42,452 bases of DNA from a candidate division TA06 bacterium JGI_Cruoil_03_38_101 (GTDB lineage: Bacteria; Hydrothermota; UBA3072), in contig NGFL01000001.1 in the NCBI GenBank assembly GCA_002215665.1, positions 81,264-123,715 on the forward strand, given 5' to 3'. The position numbers and the translations under genes were made by a program. The notes under the pieces are model-generated. The model had not been told where the DNA came from. It saw only the letters and a program-made list of their open reading frames with translations, and did no database searches. Numbering within the stretch: position 1 is the first letter of the stretch; every line of letters starts with the position of its first letter. Positions 19,394 to 27,986 of this stretch are shown here, piece by piece.

Positions 19394-20254
19394 TTACCTT
19401 TTCTTTCTGAAGTTACTTAAAGCCTCCTTAGCACGATATGAACTCCGAACAAGAGGAGCAGAAGCGACAAAATCAAAACCCATTTTTTCTCCAAGAACCT
19501 TAAATTCTTGGAATTCTTCAGGTGGAACATATCTTTCCACAGGAAGTTCTTTTCCGGAGGGGCGGAGATATTGCCCGATTGTAAGGATATTACAGTTTAC
19601 TCTTCTGAGATCTTTCATTACATCCAACACCTCTTCCTTCTTTTCTCCAAGCCCAAGCATCAAACCACTTTTAATTGGAAGAGAAGAAGAATAGGTAGAG
19701 GCTTCTTTTAACAGATTAAGGGATCTACTGTAGAGAGCTTTTGGACGCACCCTGGGATAGAGTCGAGGAATTGTTTCAACATTGTGGCTGAGTACGTCAA
19801 TTCCTGAATCGATTACTTTTCTTAAAGCATCTATCTCCCCTTTAAAATCAGGAATTAAGACTTCTACTGTTGTCTCTGGATTTATTCTCTTTATCTCCTT
19901 CGTTGTCATTGCAAAAAAAGATGCCCCACCGTCTGGTAAGTCATCCCTTGAAGGAGATGTTATAACGGTATGTTTCAGTCCTAAGTTTCGAACTTCTTCA
20001 GCAATCCTTTCTGGTTCCTTCCAATCAAGGGGTTTGGGAATTCCGTTCTTCACTGCACAGAACCTGCAATTTCGAGTGCAGGTATCACCCATTATAAGGA
20101 AAGTTGCTGTCCCCCTCGCAAAGCAATCACCAATATTTGGGCATTTTGCTTCTTCACAAATAGTATGAAGTTTCCTTGAGTGGAGTTCATTCCTAAGGGG
20201 TTCTGCTTTCTCTCTCCTCAGGATTGAATTTCTAATCCAGTTGGGTGCAATCAT
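19394..20254 (-). CDS. lipA: lipoyl synthase
   Basis: 'CEEAKCPNIGDCFARGTATFLIMGDTCTRNCRFCAV'. Confidence 0.97.
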   Translation of the reverse strand: MIAPNWIRNSILRREKAEPLRNELHSRKLHTICEEAKCPNIGDCFARGTATFLIMGDTCTRNCRFCAVKNGIPKPLDWKEPERIAEEVRNLGLKHTVITSPSRDDLPDGGASFFAMTTKEIKRINPETTVEVLIPDFKGEIDALRKVIDSGIDVLSHNVETIPRLYPRVRPKALYSRSLNLLKEASTYSSSLPIKSGLMLGLGEKKEEVLDVMKDLRRVNCNILTIGQYLRPSGKELPVERYVPPEEFQEFKVLGEKMGFDFVASAPLVRSSYRAKEALSNFRKKR

Positions 20255-20586
20255 TCTTTTAACCTGTTATTTTCATCCACCTTTACGATTGTCGGAATAA
20301 AATGTTGCTTATCAGTTAGTCCGAAAGACATTATTATTACCCTATCTCCAATCTCAACAAGGTTTGCTGCAGCACCATTAACGCATATCTCCCCGTCCTT
20401 TCCATAGATAACATAGGTATAAAAACGGTTACCCGTTTCAATATCCCCGATGAGAACCTTTTCATTGAGCAAAAGCTTGGCTTTTCTGGCTAATTTCTCA
20501 TCGATAGTGATGGAACCTTCGTATTCTTTGTTTGTCTCTGTCACTCGAGCCATATGAATCTTTGATTTAAGGACTTCATATAACAT
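20251..20586 (-). CDS. panD: aspartate 1-decarboxylase
   Basis: 'SKIHMARVTETNKEYEGSITID', 'GAAANLVEIGDRVIIMSF'. Confidence 0.95.
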   Translation of the reverse strand: MLYEVLKSKIHMARVTETNKEYEGSITIDEKLARKAKLLLNEKVLIGDIETGNRFYTYVIYGKDGEICVNGAAANLVEIGDRVIIMSFGLTDKQHFIPTIVKVDENNRLKE

Positions 20587-20587
20587 A

Positions 20588-21274
20588 TTACACCTCTCCT
20601 TCTAAACCTATCCCAACTGTTATAAACCTATCTTTAAAATACCGTTTAAAGACCTCAAGAGCCAAGTCTCCTGAACAATTGGCAGGAGCCACCTTTTTAG
20701 GGTTGGAAAGATCCAACTTCCCTGCAAGATTAAGCAACTCTTTTTCACTGTAGGATAATGGGTTTAATCTTCCAAAAAGCAAATTTATCGGCTTATCAAT
20801 AATTCCCTGGTCCTCAAGGATCGGAAGAATTCCTCCTTCTGATCCCCCGAAAATAGATGCTTCAAAACCCATTTTGATTAAAAGAGCCATCTCTTTAATC
20901 TTTGAATCCTTAGTTCTTAGAGCAGAAACAGATGGAAGTATTTCCTCTGTCTTTTCTATTATCCTGCACTCGGAACCAACGGAATGAATCATCTCAGTTA
21001 GATCGTTAGAAACCCCTGAAGGCACATAGACAATTTTATCAACACCTATCACCGCTTCAATCCCACCTGTGTGCTCCCATCCTTCCTTTGGTATAAATAT
21101 ATGTTTTATATCCCTATTCTCAATGCCTGCAATATTAAGATTTTCTTCGAGCGAAAGAGGATTTTCTCCAGTATCGAAGAGTAACATAAGGTCGGGGAAA
21201 TAAACTGATACACCCCACCCTGTTGTATATTCTGGATTGAGTTTTTCACCATCAATTAGCACCTTAAACCTCAT
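20588..21274 (-). CDS. metallo-beta-lactamase-fold protein with degenerate metal site
   Basis: MBL/DHPS-synthase-like layout but HxHxDH replaced by KEGWEH. Confidence 0.75.
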   Translation of the reverse strand: MRFKVLIDGEKLNPEYTTGWGVSVYFPDLMLLFDTGENPLSLEENLNIAGIENRDIKHIFIPKEGWEHTGGIEAVIGVDKIVYVPSGVSNDLTEMIHSVGSECRIIEKTEEILPSVSALRTKDSKIKEMALLIKMGFEASIFGGSEGGILPILEDQGIIDKPINLLFGRLNPLSYSEKELLNLAGKLDLSNPKKVAPANCSGDLALEVFKRYFKDRFITVGIGLEGEV

Positions 21275-21280
21275 AATATT

Positions 21281-21308
21281 ATTTTATCCGGCCTCTGTTC
21301 TTTGTCAA
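21281..21308 (-). promoter_or_regulatory. promoter, predicted leaderless for MBL-fold gene
   Basis: TTGACA-16-TAAAAT, then 6 nt, then ATG at 21274. Confidence 0.65.
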
Positions 21309-21390
21309 TGGGAAAAGCTTAAAAACCCTTTGTATATTGTTCTTGTTTTACAGAGAACTTTGACTTTCAGGATAAATTCACTTGAAAAGG

Positions 21391-21419
21391 TTGACAAGAC
21401 TGCCCATTTTTTTTATAAT
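21391..21419 (+). promoter_or_regulatory. tRNA-Val promoter
   Basis: TTGACA-17-TATAAT just upstream of the tRNA. Confidence 0.8.
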
Positions 21420-21430
21420 ATATATAAAAA

Positions 21431-21503
21431 GGGCGATTAGCTCAGGGGATAGAGCGTTTGCTTGACATGCAAAAGGTCAGTGGTTCAATTCCACTATCGC
21501 CCA
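21431..21503 (+). tRNA. tRNA-Val (GAC)
   Basis: Acceptor GGGCGAT/ATCGCCC, anticodon loop TTGACAT, T-arm GTGGTTCAATTCCAC; CCA not encoded. Confidence 0.97.
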
Positions 21504-21533
21504 TTTTAAAGGAAATAATAATTTTTTATTTAT

Positions 21534-23456
21534 ATGAAAATAAAGATAAAACTTTTAATAGATAAAAATGAATCTACTTTAGAAATAGAAAGAGGGTTTT
21601 CTTTAAAGAAAATATTAGAAGATAGAAATTCTCCCCTACTTTTAAAATATGTAGGAGCATTAAGAGACAATGAATTCGTAGATTTTCACACCCCTCTTAT
21701 GGAGGAAGGTGTGTTTTGTCTACTTCCAGTTGATGATGAGAGAGCTTACCCCTTCCTCTGGCATACAACATCCCATATAATGGCTCAGGCGATAAAACGT
21801 CTATATGATGTAAATCTCACAATAGGCCCTTCGATTGAAGAAGGTTTCTATTACGATATGGAGAGGGAAGAACCATTCACCGAGGAAGATTTAAAGAAAA
21901 TCTCAAATGAGATGGGAAAAATCATCCAGAGCGATTATCCTCTCGAGTATGAAGAAATCCCAAAAAGCAAAGCCAAGGAGATTTTTTCTGACAACAAATT
22001 CAAACTGGAACTGATTAATGGGATTAATGATGATTTTGTCTCTATCTACCGTCAGGGAGAATTTGTGGATCTCTGCAAGGGTCCACATCTCCTCTCAACA
22101 GGAAGGGTAAAAGCCTTCAAATTATTATCAGTTTCAGCTTCCTATTGGAGAGGAGATGAAAATAGGGAAAGCCTTCAGCGTATCTATGGTATATCTTACC
22201 CAAAGAAAAAATTACTCGATGAATACATTCAGCGCTGGGAAGAGGCTAAGAAGAGAGACCATAGAAAAATAGGAAAGCAACTGGATCTATTCAATATATA
22301 CGAAGAAATTGGTCCAGGACTTATCCTATGGCATCCCAAGGGGACTGTAATAAGAGAGGTAATAGAAGATTACTGGAAGAAAGAACATGAAAAGAGAGGT
22401 TACAAACTCGTCAGAACTCCCCATATAGCAAAGGCTGAACTCTGGAAAACCTCCGGTCATTTTGACTATTATCTTGAAAATATGTTTGTCTTTCAAAGGG
22501 GTGGTGAAGAATATGTGGTTAAGCCAATGAATTGCCCATATCACATTCTTATCTATAAGAATGAGACAAGGAGTTACCGTGATCTTCCGATAAGATTTGC
22601 AGAACTGGGAACGGTTTATAGAAACGAGCGCTCTGGCACTTTGCACGGTATGCTTCGGGTTCGAGGATTTACCCAGGATGACGCCCATATTTTCTGCAGG
22701 GAGGATCAAGTTACCAGAGAGATTGGAGGAGTAGTTGATTTCGCAATTGAATTAATAAAAACCTTTGGTTATAAAGACTTTGACGTCCGCCTTTCAGTAT
22801 GGGATTCTGCTCATAAGGAAAAATACGCAGGTAGTGCTGAAGAGTGGGAGAAGGCAGAATCCGCCCTTGTTTCTACCCTTGTGGAAAGGGGCATTGAGTA
22901 TAAAAGAGATGTAGGAGGAGCTGTTTTCTATGGCCCAAAGATTGATATAAAGATAAAGGATGCATTAGGAAGGAAATGGCAGGGTCCAACGATTCAGTTC
23001 GATTTCAATCTCCCAAGAAGATTCAATGCAACTTATGTTGGAGAAGATGGAAAAGAACATAATGTATATATGATACATCGAGCCCTTTTTGGTTCCCTTG
23101 AGAGATTTGTAGGCGGACTGATTGAGCATTACAAAGGAAATTTCCCAACTTGGCTTGCCCCAATCCAGGTTAAAGCATTGACAATAACAGATGATGAGGT
23201 AAAATTCGCAAAAAAGGTCCAGGAAAAACTAAGGGAAGAAAGCATTCGATCTGAACTGGACTTGAGAAATGAACCTCTGTCCAAAAAAATAAGGGATGCA
23301 GAGGATCAGAAAATTCCCTATATGTTTATTATAGGAGCTAGGGAGGTTGAATCAAACACTGTATCAGTTAGACATCATAAACAAGGAGATATCGGCAGTT
23401 TTGATTTAGAGGAGATTATTTTTCGTATTAAGGAAGAGATTAAACAAAGGAGGTAA
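21534..23456 (+). CDS. thrS: threonyl-tRNA synthetase
   Basis: 'FLWHTTSHIMAQAIKRLY', 'MNCPYHILIYKNETRSYRDLPIRFAELGTVYRNE'. Confidence 0.98.
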   Translation: MKIKIKLLIDKNESTLEIERGFSLKKILEDRNSPLLLKYVGALRDNEFVDFHTPLMEEGVFCLLPVDDERAYPFLWHTTSHIMAQAIKRLYDVNLTIGPSIEEGFYYDMEREEPFTEEDLKKISNEMGKIIQSDYPLEYEEIPKSKAKEIFSDNKFKLELINGINDDFVSIYRQGEFVDLCKGPHLLSTGRVKAFKLLSVSASYWRGDENRESLQRIYGISYPKKKLLDEYIQRWEEAKKRDHRKIGKQLDLFNIYEEIGPGLILWHPKGTVIREVIEDYWKKEHEKRGYKLVRTPHIAKAELWKTSGHFDYYLENMFVFQRGGEEYVVKPMNCPYHILIYKNETRSYRDLPIRFAELGTVYRNERSGTLHGMLRVRGFTQDDAHIFCREDQVTREIGGVVDFAIELIKTFGYKDFDVRLSVWDSAHKEKYAGSAEEWEKAESALVSTLVERGIEYKRDVGGAVFYGPKIDIKIKDALGRKWQGPTIQFDFNLPRRFNATYVGEDGKEHNVYMIHRALFGSLERFVGGLIEHYKGNFPTWLAPIQVKALTITDDEVKFAKKVQEKLREESIRSELDLRNEPLSKKIRDAEDQKIPYMFIIGAREVESNTVSVRHHKQGDIGSFDLEEIIFRIKEEIKQRR

Positions 23457-23459
23457 GCT

Positions 23460-23984
23460 ATAGCAAAAAAAGCAGGACGAAAAATTAATGAACAAATAAA
23501 TGCAAGGAAGGTGCAATTAATTGGTAATAATGGAGATAATAAAGGCACAGTGTATACAAAAGATGCAATAGCGGAAGCGAAAAAAAAGGGGCTTGATCTT
23601 GTTCTTCTCATGCCAGATGCAAATCCCCCTGTTTGTAAAATACTGGATTATGGCAAATATCGCTATCGCCAAAATAAGAAGGACAGGAAAGAACGTCAGA
23701 AGCAAAGACAGACGCTAAAGGAAATGAAATTTTATCCAAAGATTGAAGATCACGATTATGAAACGAAAATCAGGCATATAAGGAGATTTTTAGCCGATAA
23801 TAATCCTGTCCGAATCCAGATTTGGATGCGCGGAAGAGAAAAGGTGCACCCTGAATTGGCAGAAGACCTGGCGAAGCGGATTGTTAAGGACACTGGGGAT
23901 ATATCAAAATTGCAGGGAGAATTAGAACCCACAGGTATAAGATTGCAGTTTCAATTGATGCCAATAGGAGGCAATAATGCCTAA
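23460..23984 (+). CDS. infC: translation initiation factor IF-3, proposed ATA start
   Basis: In-frame N-terminus IAKKAGRKINEQINARKVQLIGNNGDNKG... starts 6 nt after AAAGGAGG; track start at 23511 would drop conserved residues. Confidence 0.95.
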   Translation: MAKKAGRKINEQINARKVQLIGNNGDNKGTVYTKDAIAEAKKKGLDLVLLMPDANPPVCKILDYGKYRYRQNKKDRKERQKQRQTLKEMKFYPKIEDHDYETKIRHIRRFLADNNPVRIQIWMRGREKVHPELAEDLAKRIVKDTGDISKLQGELEPTGIRLQFQLMPIGGNNA

Positions 23985-24168
23985 GCTTAAAAATAAAGGA
24001 GCAATAAAAAAACGACTCAAGAAAACAAAAAAAGGGAAAATAAAGTTCAGAAGAGCCAACAGCAACCATCTTCAATCAAAGCACTCCAACAAGAATAGGC
24101 GCAGATGTAGCGGGGAGAAAGAAGTATCATCGGGTGATAGAAAGAGAATAAAGAGACTTATGCACTAA
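23977..24168 (+). CDS. rpmI: ribosomal protein bL35
   Basis: [28 protein letters not shown]...; order infC-rpmI-rplT. Confidence 0.95.
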   Translation: MPKLKNKGAIKKRLKKTKKGKIKFRRANSNHLQSKHSNKNRRRCSGEKEVSSGDRKRIKRLMH

Positions 24169-24178
24169 GGAGGTAGTA

Positions 24179-24541
24179 GTGGCTAGGCATAAAAATGTTG
24201 TTCAAAGAAGAAAAAGGCACAAAAAGGTCCTGAAAAGAGCAAGAGGATTCTTCGGTAAAAGAAAAAATTCTTACCGAATTGCAAAAGAGGCTGTAATGAA
24301 AGCCCTTGCCTATGCTTATCGGGATAGAAGAAGGAAGAAGAGAGATTTTAGAAGACTCTGGATAATAAGGATAAATGCAGCAGCCAGACAAAATGGTCTT
24401 TCTTACAGTAGATTTATGCATGGTCTTTATAATGCGCACATTAATCTAAACAGGAAAGTCCTTGCCGAAATTGCGGTTATGGAACCAGAAACCTTCTCAC
24501 AAATTGCAGGAATCGCTAAAGAGAGTTTGAATGAATCTTAA
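24179..24541 (+). CDS. rplT: ribosomal protein bL20
   Basis: '[34 protein letters not shown]'. Confidence 0.98.
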   Translation: MARHKNVVQRRKRHKKVLKRARGFFGKRKNSYRIAKEAVMKALAYAYRDRRRKKRDFRRLWIIRINAAARQNGLSYSRFMHGLYNAHINLNRKVLAEIAVMEPETFSQIAGIAKESLNES

Positions 24542-25532
24542 CGCCTTTAGAGAAAACGCTAAGATTGAAATTGAAAAAGTTAAAACTGATGGAGAATTAG
24601 AGAAGGTCCGTGTCAAATACTTAGGGAGAAAGGGTAACTTGACTGAAGTTTTACATTCTATCGGGGACTTACCCAAAGAAGAAAGACCTGAGGCAGGTAG
24701 GATTGCTAACAGCATAAAAAGAGAACTTGAAGAGTTAATCAAGGAAAAGAAAGAGATTCTTGAAGAGAAAAAAACTCTTCTATGGAAGGATCTTACTCTC
24801 CCAGGCAGAAAACCATTCATAGGAACTCTCCACCCATTAACGGTACTCGGAGAGGAGGTCCAGGATATATTCATCCGAATGGGGTTCTCAGTGGTAGAAG
24901 GGCCAGAAATTGAGACAGATTACTATAATTTCACCGCCTTGAATACACCTCCCGACCACCCTGCACGGGATCTCCAGGATACATTTTATCTCAAAGACGG
25001 AAGGCTCCTTAGAACACAAACATCTCCTGTCCAAATACGTATTCTTGAAAAGCACTCTCCCCCACTTCGCATCATATCCTCCGGGAAATGCTACAGGATG
25101 GATACATTTGACCCCTCACACTCTCCAACCTTTACTCAGATAGAAGGTCTGTGGGTTGATAAAAATATCTCAATGGCTGATCTCTTTGGGACTCTTGAGC
25201 TTTTTGCAAAAGAAATCTTCGGAGAAAATATCAAAACAGAATTCCTTCCGGGTTACTTCCCATTCACAGAACCTTCTTGTGAACAATTAATCCAATGCCC
25301 ATTTTGTTTAGGGGAAGGTTGTTCTGTTTGCAAGAAAAAAGGGATGATAGAAATACTCGGAGCAGGATTGGTTCACCCAAGTATCCTTAAGAAACTCGGT
25401 TATTCAGAATTTAATGGTTTTGCTTTTGGTATGGGCGTAGAAAGGATAGCAATGATAAAATACAATATAGATGATATAAGATTGTTCTATCAAAACGAAC
25501 TTCAATTCCTTAGACAGTTCAATGAGAGTTAA
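24531..25532 (+). CDS. pheS: phenylalanyl-tRNA synthetase alpha
   Basis: '[21 protein letters not shown]', '[31 protein letters not shown]'. Confidence 0.98.
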   Translation: MNLNAFRENAKIEIEKVKTDGELEKVRVKYLGRKGNLTEVLHSIGDLPKEERPEAGRIANSIKRELEELIKEKKEILEEKKTLLWKDLTLPGRKPFIGTLHPLTVLGEEVQDIFIRMGFSVVEGPEIETDYYNFTALNTPPDHPARDLQDTFYLKDGRLLRTQTSPVQIRILEKHSPPLRIISSGKCYRMDTFDPSHSPTFTQIEGLWVDKNISMADLFGTLELFAKEIFGENIKTEFLPGYFPFTEPSCEQLIQCPFCLGEGCSVCKKKGMIEILGAGLVHPSILKKLGYSEFNGFAFGMGVERIAMIKYNIDDIRLFYQNELQFLRQFNES

Positions 25533-27519
25533 TTACAACTGGCTTTCTGAATGGGTTGATATTAAATTCTCTCCATACGAACTGGCGGATCGTCTTGATC
25601 ATCTCGGGATAGAAGTAGAGGAGGTAGAAATAACCTCAGATGATGCAATCTTTGAACTGAATATAATGCCAAACAGACCCGATTTACTCAGTGTTTGGGG
25701 CTTGTCAAGGGAAATTGCTGCAAAAATAGGAAGGAATTTAAAGAAAAAAATTGATTATTCCCTGCCGGACTTGAATCAAAAGGATGCTCTTAACCTAACC
25801 GTTACAATTGAGTCCGAAGAAGACTGCCCCAGATATATAGCAAGCGTAATCGACAACATTGAGGTAGGGCTCTCTCCTGCGTTTATTTCTGAAAGACTAA
25901 CAAAATGTGGGATTCGTACCCTGAACAATATAGTAGATGTAACAAATTACGTCCTCTTGGAAACAGGACACCCTCTTCATGCCTTTGACTATGATTCAAT
26001 CAGTGGTGGGATTATTGTCCGAAGAGCTAAAAATTCCGAGATTATCATAACACTGGAAGGAGAGAAAAAAGAGTTATCAAATGAGGACCTTGTAATTGCA
26101 GACAACAAAGGTCCAATTGCTATTGCTGGAGTGATGGGAGGAGAATCATCAGGAATTAAGGATAAAACGACAAGGATAGTCCTTGAGTCTGCATTCTTCA
26201 AACCTTCGCTTATCCGAAGAACATCAAGAAGGTTAAAATTATCCACAGAATCTTCATACCGTTTTGAAAGGACGGCAGATATAGAAATGCTACCCACTGC
26301 TTCAGCATATACCTTACATCTTTTAGGAAAGTCAGCAACTAAAAGAACAGCAAGAAAGGTAATTGACACCAATCCAACCCCCCAGGTAAAGAAAGAGGTA
26401 GAATTCTCTTACAAAAATGCAAACAAAATGTTGGGGAAAAATCTAAAGAGAGAAGAGGTTGACCGAATATTTGAAAAATTGGGGTTTGAAAGAAGGGAAA
26501 CAGATGGAAGCCCCAGAATTCTTGTCCCTTCCTATAGAAGAGACATTAAAATCGAAGAAGACCTCACTGAAGAGATTGGTAGATTTATAGGTTACAATAA
26601 TATACCTCGTAGATTTACCTATACAAATGAGAAGCCTATCAACTTAGAGAATAAGGATATAATAAAAATTAAGAAGATAATGGCGAGTTTGGGGTTATCT
26701 GAAGCAATAAATATTCCTTTTATTGAACCCTTCTGGGCAGAAATCCATAAAGATGAACCTGTAGAACTCAAAAATCCTATGTGGAGCGATAGAAGCATTC
26801 TGAGAAATACTCTCCTGCCTGGTCTTATAAGAAGCGTCGAGAGGAATCTGAATAAAGGTGAAGAACTCGTCCAACTCTTTGAAGTTGGAAGAGTATTCAG
26901 ACAGGGGAAGGATGAAGAAGAAATGCTTGGAGCCGTGATTACTGGAAATATGCCTGTAAAGTGGCACCAAGAAGGAAGGCCTGTAGACTTTTATGATATA
27001 AAAGGTATTGTGGAGGCAATGTTGGAAAAATTAAATATAAAAGATTATAAATTTGCCGAATCCGAAGAATCTTTCTACAGGAAGGAAAGGACTCAATGTT
27101 TAGTCATAGATGGGACAGTCCCTGGATGCTTTGGTTTAATAGCGCAGGACTCCTGCAAAGCAGATATCTATGGCTGTGAGTTCAAGGTGAAATATCTGCT
27201 TGGCGCTCTCAAAAGGGGAAGCCATTTTAGTAGAACCAGCAAGTTTCCTCCAATAAAAAGAGATCTCTCTTTCATAATAGAGGGAAAGACTCCCTATGAA
27301 AAGATTAAAAATATAATTCAGGAATCGTTAACCCATGATGTGAGAATTGAATTGATGGATGAATATATAGCGAGAAGGATAGGGAAAGATAAGAAATCTC
27401 TTACTGTGAGGTTAGAATTTTCCCATCCTGAAAAGACCCTAACAGATAATGAAATAGAAGGAGATATAAAAACAGCTATTGATAAACTCAAAAGTTTTGG
27501 AGCAAGCCTACGAGAATGA
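25522..27519 (+). CDS. pheT: phenylalanyl-tRNA synthetase beta
   Basis: '[13 protein letters not shown]', 'NNIVDVTNYVLLETGHPLHAFDYD', 'FPPIKRDLSFI'; lacks the internal tRNA-binding domain of long PheT. Confidence 0.97.
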   Translation: MRVNYNWLSEWVDIKFSPYELADRLDHLGIEVEEVEITSDDAIFELNIMPNRPDLLSVWGLSREIAAKIGRNLKKKIDYSLPDLNQKDALNLTVTIESEEDCPRYIASVIDNIEVGLSPAFISERLTKCGIRTLNNIVDVTNYVLLETGHPLHAFDYDSISGGIIVRRAKNSEIIITLEGEKKELSNEDLVIADNKGPIAIAGVMGGESSGIKDKTTRIVLESAFFKPSLIRRTSRRLKLSTESSYRFERTADIEMLPTASAYTLHLLGKSATKRTARKVIDTNPTPQVKKEVEFSYKNANKMLGKNLKREEVDRIFEKLGFERRETDGSPRILVPSYRRDIKIEEDLTEEIGRFIGYNNIPRRFTYTNEKPINLENKDIIKIKKIMASLGLSEAINIPFIEPFWAEIHKDEPVELKNPMWSDRSILRNTLLPGLIRSVERNLNKGEELVQLFEVGRVFRQGKDEEEMLGAVITGNMPVKWHQEGRPVDFYDIKGIVEAMLEKLNIKDYKFAESEESFYRKERTQCLVIDGTVPGCFGLIAQDSCKADIYGCEFKVKYLLGALKRGSHFSRTSKFPPIKRDLSFIIEGKTPYEKIKNIIQESLTHDVRIELMDEYIARRIGKDKKSLTVRLEFSHPEKTLTDNEIEGDIKTAIDKLKSFGASLRE

Positions 27520-27695
27520 AAAAGATAGATATTGATAATCTTCAAAAAATAATAAAAGATAGCATTAAGACAATAAAGGAGTTAAAGAGAGAGAATGAAG
27601 ACCTGCGTCATGAAATTGAGAAGGAAAGAAAAAAGCAGAAAGAGGCACTAGAGGAATTAAACAAAATAGAGGATAAAATAAAAGAGAGGTTTTAA
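27516..27695 (+). CDS. 59-aa coiled-coil protein
   Basis: ATG overlaps pheT stop; MKKIDIDNLQKIIKDSIKTIKELKRENEDLRHEIEKERKKQKEALEELNKIEDKIKERF; missed by the 60-aa cutoff. Confidence 0.75.
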   Translation: MKKIDIDNLQKIIKDSIKTIKELKRENEDLRHEIEKERKKQKEALEELNKIEDKIKERF

Positions 27696-27944
27696 GTGGG
27701 AAAGGAAGTGGAAGTAAAAATCTTAAGTAATAAATATTCATTTATTACAGATAGAAATTTAGATGAAGCTTTGTCGATTGCAATGTTTGTAGATGAAGAA
27801 ACCAGGAGAATAAAACAGGAGGAACCTTACTCATCTGATAATACCATTGCAATACTAACTGCTTTAAACATAGCAGATAAGCTCTTTGCTATTGCATCTG
27901 AGATTGAAAAGTTAGAAAATTATGTAGTAGTAAATAGCCCCTAA
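27696..27944 (+). CDS. zapA: cell division protein ZapA-like
   Basis: GKEVEVKILSNKYSFITD... and 'IAILTALNIADKLF'; GTG start directly after the coiled-coil ORF. Confidence 0.85.
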   Translation: MGKEVEVKILSNKYSFITDRNLDEALSIAMFVDEETRRIKQEEPYSSDNTIAILTALNIADKLFAIASEIEKLENYVVVNSP

Positions 27945-27986
27945 TCTCTCCCACAGCCTCTCAAAGTATAAAAAGAGAGGTATCTG

